Source: a virus. Taken from it: 47,546 nucleotides of DNA. The notes under the pieces are model-generated. The model searched no databases. It had not been told where the DNA came from and saw nothing but the letters and a program-made list of their open reading frames with translations. The DNA is taken from positions 1-47,546 of IMG/VR virus record IMGVR_UViG_3300025057_000010. The stretch is one strand, 5' to 3'. The position numbers were made by a program, and so were the translations under genes. The first letter of the stretch is position 1; every line of letters starts with the position of its first letter. Shown piece by piece: positions 31,197 through 42,100 of this stretch.

Positions 31197-31324
31197 TATC
31201 TACCTTGCCCTCTATAGGCTTTTTTATAATTCCTTGATTTCTTGGAATTAGATGTTTTAGTTTTAGAATGTATCCCTGGACGAGATATTTTATTCTTTTT
31301 TAAAGTTTTTACTGTTGTTGCCAT
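31196..31324 (-). CDS. tiny very basic protein (42 aa)
   Basis: MATTVKTLKKNKISRPGIHS onward, ending NYKKAYRGQGR; nearly one third lysine or arginine. Probably binds DNA, RNA or the capsid interior. It starts on TAATG with the stop of the 2616-residue gene, behind a strong Shine-Dalgarno AGGAGG. I recall similar small basic genes in this place in crAss-like phages, function unknown. Confidence 0.75.
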   Translation of the reverse strand: MATTVKTLKKNKISRPGIHSKTKTSNSKKSRNYKKAYRGQGR

Positions 31325-34300
31325 TATCCTCCTAATTTAGTTTGTCCTTTAAGAATATTTTTAATCACTTGTTCTGGATCATCTGTACCTCCTGAACGAC
31401 CAACTACTTTACGTAATTTATTCCAAATTTTTAATTCACCTTTTTGTTTCCAATCTTGTGTTCCAGCATCTCGTTTATATCTCTCCATCTCTGAAAAAGT
31501 AACAAAATCTAAAACATCACCCATGATATCAATATAAAGTACAATTGTATTATACCATGCTGATGAAGTTTGAGTAATTAACTTAGCATAATCATCCGCA
31601 CCCATGTTAATACCTTTTATAGCTGGTAATGGAACAAATGCAGAAGATTCAGCCTGCACTCCAAGCATTAATAATAACATATGATTAGATAAGAAACCAT
31701 AAGTGTTAAAAGTATCTTGATTTAATGCTCCGGATTTAGCTTTAAGTTTATTCCACTTTTCATCGTCATCAGGATCAAATCCAAATATCATTAATGCAAG
31801 CATGCTTAACCCAATTACAAATAAACCTTCACCTGCCATTTTTCTTAATGCAACTTGTTCTTCTTTCTCTAAGTAACTAGCATCTCTAAACTTAGATTTA
31901 AGTACTTTTAACATTACTTGAAAAGACGTAATATAAAAACCTTTACCATATGATCCAGTTGCCCAATCATATCTTTCTCCTCCACGAGTCCATTCAAGAG
32001 TTTTAGAATCAAAACCAAATCTGTTCATAAACATTGGAGTAAACCATTTTCTCATAAAGAAAAACAATCTATAAAGTAATAATTTATTTCCTTCAGATTG
32101 ACCCATATCATCATAAGCACCAAATAATTTACGAGATGTCCCTTGAATTCTATTCTTCAACCCCATAAATAATTCTGACTTAGCAATAATAAGCTCTTGC
32201 CCGTCTTCTAGTTGAATTTCAGATTTAATTTTATTTTTTGCTTTGAGCTCTTCAACTGGGATATAATACTTTTTAGCAATCTCTTCTAAAGTTTCACCTT
32301 TAGTATAGTCATGCCAAACGGGAAGGTTACTCCACCCCGGGTGAATACCAGGCTTCAATCTAATAATACCATCTTCATCTTTTTCCCAAGCTTCTATATA
32401 TCTAATAGACTTTTTAGTACCATCACTTAAAAGCTGATCTACTTTTTGACCGTACATAAAAGATCCAAATAAAGACATTGCAACTTGCATCTCACCAAAC
32501 TTTCTATGCATGTACATCCACTCAAAGTTAGCTAGATCTTTTACTAATGATCTTTCTACTTCTCTACCAAAATTATCAGTAAATTTAAAAGTAGGATCAA
32601 ACATATGAACAAGCTGAGTTGATATTGCTCCTGGTCCTGTTTGATATATACCTTTAGTAGACCATTCTAACATTGCTTTTTCAGCCCATGGTCTAGCTAA
32701 TGCAAAATCTTTTAATGTAATAAATTCACCTCCCATACCTTCAATAATAAGTTGAACGTATGCTCCATATTTGTTTTTAAGATCGGAAGGTATGTTTAAT
32801 GCTAGTGAACCCATTGCAGATAAACCTTGTAAACTTTGCATCCACTTACCAAATCCCGGGTGAGTTTCTTCAATACCTTCCACAAGTTTCCCATAATATT
32901 CTCTTTCTATTAAAGATTTAACTTGACCAAGCCTATTGTTAGTGGCTCCTTTTTTACCAACTTTTCTTAATTCATTTTTTAAATTAAAAACTCCTTTATC
33001 AAATTTCTCCAACTCTTTCGGAGCATTATCAGGATTCTCTAATGTCTCTAAGATAGAGTTAACAAGAGGTAAACTTTCTAATAACTTAGCTTGAGTCTGA
33101 ATAGATAACGCATATCTAAATAAACCTTGGAAAATGTCAGCATCTGTATTTTCAATTTCTACATTATAAATACCAGACACAGGTATATATGTAATTTGAT
33201 TACCATCTAAATCAGTATTAACCAAGTTATTCTCCGGATTATAATTGAAGTCTAATTCAGCATCCATTACAGATTTACCTAGAGCTTGTTGGTACCATTC
33301 TTTAACATTCTTACCAAGCTCAGAAAATCTTGATCCGTAAGTACCTTTCTGAATTGCTTGCCAAATATCACCTTTTCTTATAGCATATCTAGGCATGTCT
33401 AAGTACAACTTACTGTAATTACTCATACCTTCCTGATTAGATAGGTGGTAATCTGTAATAGCTTCAAGTAACTTAAACTCAGCATTATTAGATGCTTTTA
33501 ATTGGAAGTATCTATCATTCATAAATCTTCCATCTTTAGCACTATATTTTTCACCTGGCTGGAACATTCTAGGTAACCATTGATTCTTGTTATCAATATA
33601 CTCACCTATATAATCAGATTTTTTAGCACCAAATGGTATAGTTCTATATTCATCTTTTACTTCACGTCTAGAATGCCTAGCTCCTGGAGCACCCATTAGC
33701 CTTACTGTCTCACCTTCACGATTTACTATTTCAGTAAACTTAATATATTTCTCATCTCTAGGAATTACTACAGTGTTAGCTCTGGTTCTTTGATACTTAT
33801 CTACATATGCTTTTTCTTCTTTATCCCAAGTTTGTCTAACAACGTGGTTTAACATAAACCATTTTTCAAACTCTTTATCGGCTTCTAGTAGATCTTGAAA
33901 CTCATCAGTATTAATAAAATCATCTACATCTTCCATAGAAACTTCTTTTATATTCTGCTTAGATAGATTATAGTTTAAAGTTTCCATGTACACATTTGTT
34001 GCAAGCTTACTTGTCATTCCACCAAGTTCTGCAAAAATTTCTTTAATTCTTGCAGCATCAGCCGGATCAATACCAGCTTCCTTTTGTAGATCTAATAAAA
34101 AGAAATATCTTTTAGACTCTTCAGATCCTGCTATTAACGTTCCGTTTCTTGCTTTATTAGATAAACCATTAAGCTCTTCAGTTTGAGTTCTGGTTAATCC
34201 AGTAGAGTTATCAAAAGCAAATTGAACATCTATTATTTTTTGTTCTAAGTCACGAATTGTTTCTAATCTAGTTTCACCCATAGCCGAACTATCAGGCTCT

Positions 34301-37300
34301 CCTAATGAATCTCTATAAGTAAAAATAAGATTGCTTATTGTTTTAAAAGCTTCTGCAACATCAAACTCTTCTTTTTGAACTTCTTTCATTTTTGCTTGTA
34401 GAACATTTAACTCTTCTATCAAAGCATTTCTTGATTCCCAATAAGACGGGTCAAGTTCCATTCTCATATTTTGACGTTGCCACTTATCAATCTCTTTTTT
34501 AAAATCTTTAGAGCCTGGAAAAATCTGTTTAGTTGCAAGTAAATCTACAAACTCGTTATAAGCATCTTGTAATAAACCTTCAATTGGCCTCCACTCATAA
34601 AAGTCTTTTGTAGCTTCTCTATGTTCTTGAAGTATTTTAGCAATACTTAGATCGTAAATACCATTAGCTTCATCATCTACTTTAGGTGTACCGTCTTCAT
34701 AATTTAAAGAGTATAATTGTTGAAACTCTCTAAATGCTGCCTGAATAGTTGAATACTCTTGAAATCTTTCAAGTTCATTCTCTGTAGAATTAACAAGGTT
34801 ATTATAAGCATCTAGTTTTTGTTTTCTTATATAGTATGCTAATTTACCTACCTCAGACTTTTTAAAGATATCGTCTTTCTCATAAAACTCTGGGACAAAA
34901 TCTTGCCACATGTAATCACGTTTAAATGTGTCAAGTTCCATCTGAGCTTCTGCCATCTTAGCTTTATCCTCACTTTTTTTAGCTTCTTCTAAGTTCCATT
35001 CTAATAGATCATAGTGGTATCTATAATCTTTAAATGCTCCGAGATAACTCCAAACTTCTCTTTCAATTGGTTTTCCGGTTTCTTTATCTACCCAAAATAC
35101 TTTATCTTTAAAGCCCATCAACTCTCTCATCTTAATAGAGTTGATTTTACTAAATCCTACTTTAGGTAATAACGTCTCTAATTTTTTTCTAAACTTTAAC
35201 GACTTATCCCAAACTAAATTTTGCACTTGGGTTTTTTCATTCTGAATAAACATGGCTAATGGACCCACTATAATATCATTAGAAGAACTATAGCTCTCTA
35301 ACCATCTATTAAACCAAGTTACATCATGAGCTCCTCCAGTCAGAGCTTCTTTAATTTTATCTTCATTTATTACAAGATCTTCATACTGCTTTAAAAATCC
35401 GCGTAGTATAGTGGCCGGAACCCCTCTTTTAATAAGAGCCTCAACATCTTCTTCTTTTAACTTTTGGGTAGTTACTTTATAATATAGATCATCCACGGCT
35501 TTTTCTAATTCTGCCGGGCTAAAAGTTTTCTTTAAAGCAATCCCTAAGTTTTCTCTAAGTCTATCCTGAATATACTTAGACATATAACTTGTAATCTCTA
35601 CATAGAACTGTACATTATTATTCTTAAGTAAATTTGCAATGTTAGTATTTACTCTGGTAATATTCTGTACGATCTCGTTAAGTGTAGAATAGAAAGGATT
35701 ACTTGAATCTACAACATCCCCATTTAAAAATAATGCTTCATCTATTTCCTGCACCATCTTTAACCATGCTTTGGAGTTTTGTTGATAAAGCATTAATAAT
35801 GCTACAGTACTTCTACTATTTATATTAGTCTTATTAATCTTAGATATATCAGATAGCATGTTTTTAATCATGCTGTTAATAGTATCCAGGTTATTTACTA
35901 GTGCTATTGCTTTTTGAAGATCGGCATCTAAAGATTCTTTTGCAGCGTCTAATGCATTTTGAATTTTTTCATCCTCACTCATCTCTTCAATTTCAGTATT
36001 GAGATGATCCTTTAAGTTACTTACTACAGATCTTAAATATCTAGTAGTACCTTTTTGGAAGAGTGTTTCTTTTAAAAACTTTTTAGATACTTTATCTCCT
36101 TTAAAGTTTTCCGCCTCAATTAAGATTCTTTTGGTGGGCTCATATATTTGCTCAACAATCTTTTGAAGAGACTCTTTATTGGAAATTTTTTCTAACTCCT
36201 TTGCTCGATCTAAAGTATCTTTAGCAAACATTACAAGGTCTTCCTCACTTAAATTGTTAGGGACGTCTAACTCAAACTCTTTATCTAAAAGCATGTCTGC
36301 TAATTCCTCTATAGAAGTATCCACATCTAACTTAGACACATCCACTTTACTTCCAAAAATACCACGGAGTATTTTCTTAATGGCAGCGAGAAGTTTATTT
36401 ATAAATCCTTCAAACCCTTCAGTTTCAACCTGATCGTTTATCTTATTGATAGCCTTTAACTGGAGTGCGTATGCTAATACTTCTTCTTTAAATAAACTAG
36501 AATTTTGATCTAGTTCAGGGTAATTAGTTGCTACATAATATTTAATACCTTGACCTTCTTCTGTAGCAATTGCTTGTTCGTATAGATTATCAAATAGTAT
36601 CTTGTTCTTAATTCTTAGTGCTTGTAGTAAAGGGTGTGCGAACTCGTGTACTACTGTTCTAGGATTTATGTTTTCTCCTACAAGATATACAGTACCGGCA
36701 TAATAGAATCCAGGTTCACCGTTATATTTAACTCCTCTGTTTTTTAATATATTTGCGGCTTCTTCTTGAGTAACGTTTTGATATTGTACATCTAGACCTA
36801 GTGATAATTTTTGAGCAATGACTTCGGCTAATTGTTGTGATCTAGCATTATTTAACGTTTCAATGTTTATATCTACCAAAGGAACACCAAACTGCATCAT
36901 GTTTGAGTCATCTTTTTTGATATTAACGTTAGGAACAAATCTATTATAATCCCATATATCTTTATATCTAGCCCAATTTAACTTTGCATTAAATGTATCT
37001 TTCCAATTAGCTAATAAGATTGTGTAACCTTCCTTTGTAGTATAACTAAAAGGATCGTTTCTATTCATTTTTTTGTAGTTATCATAAATGAAAAAGTCAA
37101 TTACTTTTGCTTCTACACCTTCAACTATCTCTTGACCTTCAACGTTTCTATAAGTTCCTACAATCTTACCATTTTTATCTACAACATTATAAGAATCAAT
37201 AATAGTCTTTGCAACACCTTTATCATCAATGTATTTATTTACTTTATAGTCCTCAATACTATGACCTTCAGGAGCAATTATGTATGAATCTGTTCTATAG

Positions 37301-39174
37301 TTATCATTTTCAGAAATTGTTCTTACAAATATAGCATCTGGATAAACTTTTAGAAATTTAGATATAGTTTCTTCTAATGTAAAAGGACTAACCCAATCTA
37401 TATCATGTAACGGATTTTCATCAGGTCTATAAATTGTTCCTTGTTCAGCTAATGAAGTACTACCTGTAAGAATAAAACCTAATTTAGCTAACCGTCTTAC
37501 TATTGAAGCTCCAAATTTATCTTTACTTAAAGCTTCTTCTAGAGATACTTGTGATACTGGTTTACCTATAGCTCCTGGTTTATATAATGATGCAGTTACT
37601 AATTTTTTATTTTGTTGTAAAATATTATTGGTAATGATACCAATATTAGTATTAATCAGCTCTACATTTACTTTTGAAACAATATTGAAAAACTTTTTAA
37701 TTAACTGCTTAATTAGATCTAATAATGAAGCAGAATTCTTTTTATCAATTTTATTTTGTAGGTCTTGAGTAATTAGTTCTCCAATAAGTTTAAAGTATTT
37801 ACTCTTACTTAAACCTTTATAATCATTTGTTTTAGATAATTCAACTATAATATCTTTTATAAGATTATTATGTTGCATCATGTAAGCAATGAATTCTCCT
37901 GCTAATGGAGCAATGCTTTCTTTATCTTTGGTATAAATAATTTTAGATAGCATATCAGCAAACCCAAATTCATCAATACCAATTCTAGATTTCATTTCAT
38001 TGATATCTTTTACAGTAATTCCAAATCCAGATAAATATGTTTGTAAAACTGCTGATGCATCTTTACCAGCTTTTTCTATTAATTCTCCTTTTATTTCAAC
38101 AGGTGTATAACGCAGTTTTTGTGAATTATTATACTCATTTATATCTTTAGCTGAAAGATCTTTTAACGCCTTACCAAAAACTTTTATAGATACATTAGGA
38201 TTGGATACGGCCAGATATTTAAGCATATCTTCTCCTTTAAAATTATAATCAAAACTTTGAGTGCTTAAACTATAACCACTTCTTTTGTATTTATTTGCAA
38301 CATCTATAGGTACAAAAGAAGCGAAATCTATACCTTGCTTTACTAATGTTGGTAAAGCTTCTGCTAATAATTCTTTAGATGAAGGAGAAGAATTTAATCT
38401 TGTAATAAATACCGCGTTATCAGCATCATATTGTCCAAATATATAGGTATCTTTATAATTAAAAACTTGATAGGAACTTAATAAATTTTTAAATACATCT
38501 TTAGATATTTCTTTACCCTTTCTAGCTCTTCCCATTAAAGCAACATAGTTATTATATATCTGATCAATTTGCTCATCTGTTATATTGGGAATTAACTCGT
38601 AAATTGTAGAAGCAATATTAGTTGAAGATTTTTCAGGTGTTTTACCTCCTTCTTCTAAATATTTAGCGTAAACCTTTATGGCTGTGACTCTTTGCTCTTG
38701 AGCCATATTCATAAGATCAACAACTTGATATTTATACCTTTGAGTATCATCCATAAAGCCTAATACAGAATAAACCTGTGATGCAAAGTTCATATCTGAG
38801 TCAAGCATTTCTGCCACAGCAGTTTCTGTCTCAAAACTAACTGGTGTATTAATGTTGTTAGTATTTTCCAAAAGCTCTTTTTGAGTTAATAACTCATTTA
38901 GCTTTTCAAATAGATAAGTTTTTGGTTCAGCAAAATATATTTTCTTCTTATCAGTTCTTCTATAAGAAGTTTTAGCATATTCTTTTTCTACTAAATTTGT
39001 ATCAAACAACAGTTCTCCTTCAGTATCTAAATTATATACGCTTTGAGCATATTTAGTGTATGCTTTATTAAACTGATCAAATCTATCTCTGTTACTGATA
39101 ATTCTAACTTCATCAATAATACCTAACTTTTTTAGGTTATCTAAAGCATTTTGCTGAGTATCACAAGCTGACAT
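31324..39174 (-). CDS. giant virion-associated protein with zincin, NTase-like and LysM-like parts (2616 aa)
   Basis: Possible domains in order: a nucleotidyltransferase-like stretch around 563-600 (ILTGSTSLAEQ, then LHDIDWV); a zincin motif HEFAH at 843-847 with a later glutamate-rich helix; a long coiled, helical middle (about 1000-1900); a LysM-like repeat around 2285-2335 (GETLEEIAKKYYIPVEELKA); and a transmembrane segment near 2447-2465 (FVIGLSMLALMIFGF). crAss-like phages carry such giants with the polymerase as injected capsid proteins; the protease may process them. Start ATG lies 2 bases after the upstream stop. Confidence 0.85.
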   Translation of the reverse strand: MSACDTQQNALDNLKKLGIIDEVRIISNRDRFDQFNKAYTKYAQSVYNLDTEGELLFDTNLVEKEYAKTSYRRTDKKKIYFAEPKTYLFEKLNELLTQKELLENTNNINTPVSFETETAVAEMLDSDMNFASQVYSVLGFMDDTQRYKYQVVDLMNMAQEQRVTAIKVYAKYLEEGGKTPEKSSTNIASTIYELIPNITDEQIDQIYNNYVALMGRARKGKEISKDVFKNLLSSYQVFNYKDTYIFGQYDADNAVFITRLNSSPSSKELLAEALPTLVKQGIDFASFVPIDVANKYKRSGYSLSTQSFDYNFKGEDMLKYLAVSNPNVSIKVFGKALKDLSAKDINEYNNSQKLRYTPVEIKGELIEKAGKDASAVLQTYLSGFGITVKDINEMKSRIGIDEFGFADMLSKIIYTKDKESIAPLAGEFIAYMMQHNNLIKDIIVELSKTNDYKGLSKSKYFKLIGELITQDLQNKIDKKNSASLLDLIKQLIKKFFNIVSKVNVELINTNIGIITNNILQQNKKLVTASLYKPGAIGKPVSQVSLEEALSKDKFGASIVRRLAKLGFILTGSTSLAEQGTIYRPDENPLHDIDWVSPFTLEETISKFLKVYPDAIFVRTISENDNYRTDSYIIAPEGHSIEDYKVNKYIDDKGVAKTIIDSYNVVDKNGKIVGTYRNVEGQEIVEGVEAKVIDFFIYDNYKKMNRNDPFSYTTKEGYTILLANWKDTFNAKLNWARYKDIWDYNRFVPNVNIKKDDSNMMQFGVPLVDINIETLNNARSQQLAEVIAQKLSLGLDVQYQNVTQEEAANILKNRGVKYNGEPGFYYAGTVYLVGENINPRTVVHEFAHPLLQALRIKNKILFDNLYEQAIATEEGQGIKYYVATNYPELDQNSSLFKEEVLAYALQLKAINKINDQVETEGFEGFINKLLAAIKKILRGIFGSKVDVSKLDVDTSIEELADMLLDKEFELDVPNNLSEEDLVMFAKDTLDRAKELEKISNKESLQKIVEQIYEPTKRILIEAENFKGDKVSKKFLKETLFQKGTTRYLRSVVSNLKDHLNTEIEEMSEDEKIQNALDAAKESLDADLQKAIALVNNLDTINSMIKNMLSDISKINKTNINSRSTVALLMLYQQNSKAWLKMVQEIDEALFLNGDVVDSSNPFYSTLNEIVQNITRVNTNIANLLKNNNVQFYVEITSYMSKYIQDRLRENLGIALKKTFSPAELEKAVDDLYYKVTTQKLKEEDVEALIKRGVPATILRGFLKQYEDLVINEDKIKEALTGGAHDVTWFNRWLESYSSSNDIIVGPLAMFIQNEKTQVQNLVWDKSLKFRKKLETLLPKVGFSKINSIKMRELMGFKDKVFWVDKETGKPIEREVWSYLGAFKDYRYHYDLLEWNLEEAKKSEDKAKMAEAQMELDTFKRDYMWQDFVPEFYEKDDIFKKSEVGKLAYYIRKQKLDAYNNLVNSTENELERFQEYSTIQAAFREFQQLYSLNYEDGTPKVDDEANGIYDLSIAKILQEHREATKDFYEWRPIEGLLQDAYNEFVDLLATKQIFPGSKDFKKEIDKWQRQNMRMELDPSYWESRNALIEELNVLQAKMKEVQKEEFDVAEAFKTISNLIFTYRDSLGEPDSSAMGETRLETIRDLEQKIIDVQFAFDNSTGLTRTQTEELNGLSNKARNGTLIAGSEESKRYFFLLDLQKEAGIDPADAARIKEIFAELGGMTSKLATNVYMETLNYNLSKQNIKEVSMEDVDDFINTDEFQDLLEADKEFEKWFMLNHVVRQTWDKEEKAYVDKYQRTRANTVVIPRDEKYIKFTEIVNREGETVRLMGAPGARHSRREVKDEYRTIPFGAKKSDYIGEYIDNKNQWLPRMFQPGEKYSAKDGRFMNDRYFQLKASNNAEFKLLEAITDYHLSNQEGMSNYSKLYLDMPRYAIRKGDIWQAIQKGTYGSRFSELGKNVKEWYQQALGKSVMDAELDFNYNPENNLVNTDLDGNQITYIPVSGIYNVEIENTDADIFQGLFRYALSIQTQAKLLESLPLVNSILETLENPDNAPKELEKFDKGVFNLKNELRKVGKKGATNNRLGQVKSLIEREYYGKLVEGIEETHPGFGKWMQSLQGLSAMGSLALNIPSDLKNKYGAYVQLIIEGMGGEFITLKDFALARPWAEKAMLEWSTKGIYQTGPGAISTQLVHMFDPTFKFTDNFGREVERSLVKDLANFEWMYMHRKFGEMQVAMSLFGSFMYGQKVDQLLSDGTKKSIRYIEAWEKDEDGIIRLKPGIHPGWSNLPVWHDYTKGETLEEIAKKYYIPVEELKAKNKIKSEIQLEDGQELIIAKSELFMGLKNRIQGTSRKLFGAYDDMGQSEGNKLLLYRLFFFMRKWFTPMFMNRFGFDSKTLEWTRGGERYDWATGSYGKGFYITSFQVMLKVLKSKFRDASYLEKEEQVALRKMAGEGLFVIGLSMLALMIFGFDPDDDEKWNKLKAKSGALNQDTFNTYGFLSNHMLLLMLGVQAESSAFVPLPAIKGINMGADDYAKLITQTSSAWYNTIVLYIDIMGDVLDFVTFSEMERYKRDAGTQDWKQKGELKIWNKLRKVVGRSGGTDDPEQVIKNILKGQTKLGG

Positions 39175-39175
39175 A

Positions 39176-42100
39176 CTATTTACATTTAAATGGATCTTCT
39201 TCCAGCTCCATCATTATTTCTATTTCCTCATCTGTAATTGGTTCTACAGATTTTACTAATTCATTAAAACTATCAAACTCTAAAGATCCAGGATTCAGAT
39301 ATCCAAATTCTTCATAAAGCCTCTTAGATAAATATACAAATAATTCTTCAGGCATAAGTTTAGGATCACCATACCCTACTGTTGAAAATGCTATAGGCAA
39401 GTTTTGTTCTAATCTAGCATTCATTTCATCAATTCTTCTCTCCCACAAACCTTTTATTGAATTAAATTTATCAGGACTTAAGTCTTGCATGTTATCATTC
39501 TTCTTCAACATGTCTGTAGGAAGAGATATGTTTCCGGCAGAATCTGCATAATGTAATGCTGACTGACCACCAAATACTTTTAAAGTATCTTCTTTAAGAC
39601 CAAGAATAGGTATTGAATATACCATAGCTACATCAGAGTTATCTTTTGATACTGTTTTGTATTTATCATTATTCCATTCAGAATCATTAAACTCATAAAT
39701 GTTTTCTCTTGAAGTTGTATTAACACCAACTCTTTTAGTTTCTTCATCAACCACTTCAAGTTTTAGCTTTGATAAGTAATCTTTAAAATTATTTTTAGTG
39801 TAGTTATAAGAACTGTTAACTGTCATAAAACTAGTCATATACTCCTCCATTACATTTTCAGGATTACTTTCTAAGGCTTTGATAAACTTTTTAGACTCTT
39901 GAGTCATTATGCTCAAAAAGTCTGACATATCTAACACTTTCATTAAGTTATACTTAGTGTTATTAAAACCTGTCTGCATAAACCCTACTAAAGGAAGTAG
40001 TCTAAAGAACTCTGATATCTCTAGATTCTCTTGAGGATCTGAAGATTTGATTACAGTAACATCAGCTAAATCTTTAAGATTTTTTCTATAAAGATTTGAT
40101 GTAGTACTTGTTAAATCTTTGTCTCCAAAGAATATATTAAATACTGTGTTCTTAGAATTAGAATCTAAAGTTAACCAGTTTAGAACTTCATATTCTGATT
40201 TTAGATTTTTATTCTTTAAAAGTATATTGTTAAGCTTAACTGCATAAGCACTTTCTTTATTTTCAAATAACTGATGCGGATTAAGTAAGTTTTCTAGCGC
40301 TCTTTCAGCAATAAACTTCTCATATACATATCTAGCTTTCTTTTCTTTAGATAGATCTTTTATCTCATCTAAAAGTAAATCTGCTTTAACTGACGGTCTC
40401 TGAAGAACTTCCTCAAAAGAATAAATACTTCTGAGCAATTCTCTTTCTATGACAAAATTTAAGAACTCTGCTCTACCCTCATTCTTATCTTTCAAAAATA
40501 CACCATAGTCTACGGCATACAAACCTCTATTTAGATAAGAGTTTGGTTCATCAGTATCTTTAGCCCAAAGCTTTTTATCATAATCTTTCTTTATTTGCTT
40601 TCTGTCAACATACATTACTACGTTTCCACTTGCATCTTTAACTGCAAAAGCTCCAGTCTTCTTTAACTCTTTAGCTAATTTTACAGGAACAGTCTCTTTT
40701 AAAGTATAAGACTTATAAGACTCTCCCATTTTATACTTACGTACAGCATTTTGGAAAATATAAGATACTAAATCGTTTCTAAAGGTTTTAACAAAAAGCT
40801 CTTTTTGACTTTCTCCAAAAGTTTCTTTAGCTAAATCATAAAGTTGATTTTTATTTTGGATTAAGAAAGATGTTATTTCCGGATGGAATCTTAATTGGAA
40901 AAGTGTTTTACTCAAATCCAAAGCAAGTTTTCCATTAAAGAATGAACTAATTACTGAATCAGTCTCTAATGCTTTTAATAAGTCTTGATCAATCTTAGAT
41001 TCATACAATAATTCATCTAAGTTAGCTTCAGTTTCTTCAACAGCATATATATTAGACTTGGTACTAGTATCAGGATTAGTATTCATTTTTAACTTAGTTA
41101 ATCCTGAGATTTGCTGCTCTATAGTAAGGTAATGCAAGAACATTGTTTTAGACAAGTCAGATCCTGCAACTTCTTCATCTGTTTTAAAATCTTTTATTAG
41201 CTGATACATTTCATCTGTAGTAAACTCAGACTTTTCTCTATCTTCAAAAAATTCAGTTTGTGAACTTTCAAATAGATCATATCTAGCAAAAGTTTTAAGT
41301 TTTTGTAATTTAGGATCAATGTACTTAGCTAAAACATTATTAGCAGATACATGCCTTACTAAACCTAAACTAGAAGGCTTTTTACCTAAGACATCTGCAA
41401 AAGTTGATTTAGCAAGTCTTTGTTCTTCTACATATTTTCTTACAAGAGGTTGTGATACAAAGTATATAGCATCCTTTACAGGAACTCCTGTTTTAATAAG
41501 ATATAATAATACTGGGGCTACCTCATAGTTACCCTGAATGAAGAATATCCAAGCGTCTTTTTCTACGTCCACCCAACCATTCATCATTTGAGAAATGATA
41601 TCTGCTATTTTATTTTCATTATTAGCATCATATCTACTAGCAATTGAAATAACTTCTTTACCATTCTTAACTACAGAATTGTGTTTTAAGAATAGTCTGC
41701 TCATTCTTAGTTGCTTTTTGACTCCTGATACATGGAAATATGAGTTAGGCATTGTTGCACCACCAGGAATATTTAAAGAGTTAATCAAAGAATGGAATGT
41801 GTTTTCAATAGCTCCTAAACCTAAAGTCTTTTTACCTACTACATTTGACTCATGTTTATATAAGTTATACCCAGCCTCTATAATTCTTGTAGGACTAATG
41901 ATTCTTTTTTGTTTACCGTCTTCATCAAGAGGTGTAACATTTTCTTGAGTCATTTTATTTTTCAATGGATTGTAATCCATTACATACTGAGCTAGATCAT
42001 CTGCTATATCTTTTAACAGATAAATACCGTTAGGTTTTATCAGAGATACAAAGTTTTGAGGTAATGCTAATATATTTCTCATGTCATCTATTAGCTCATT

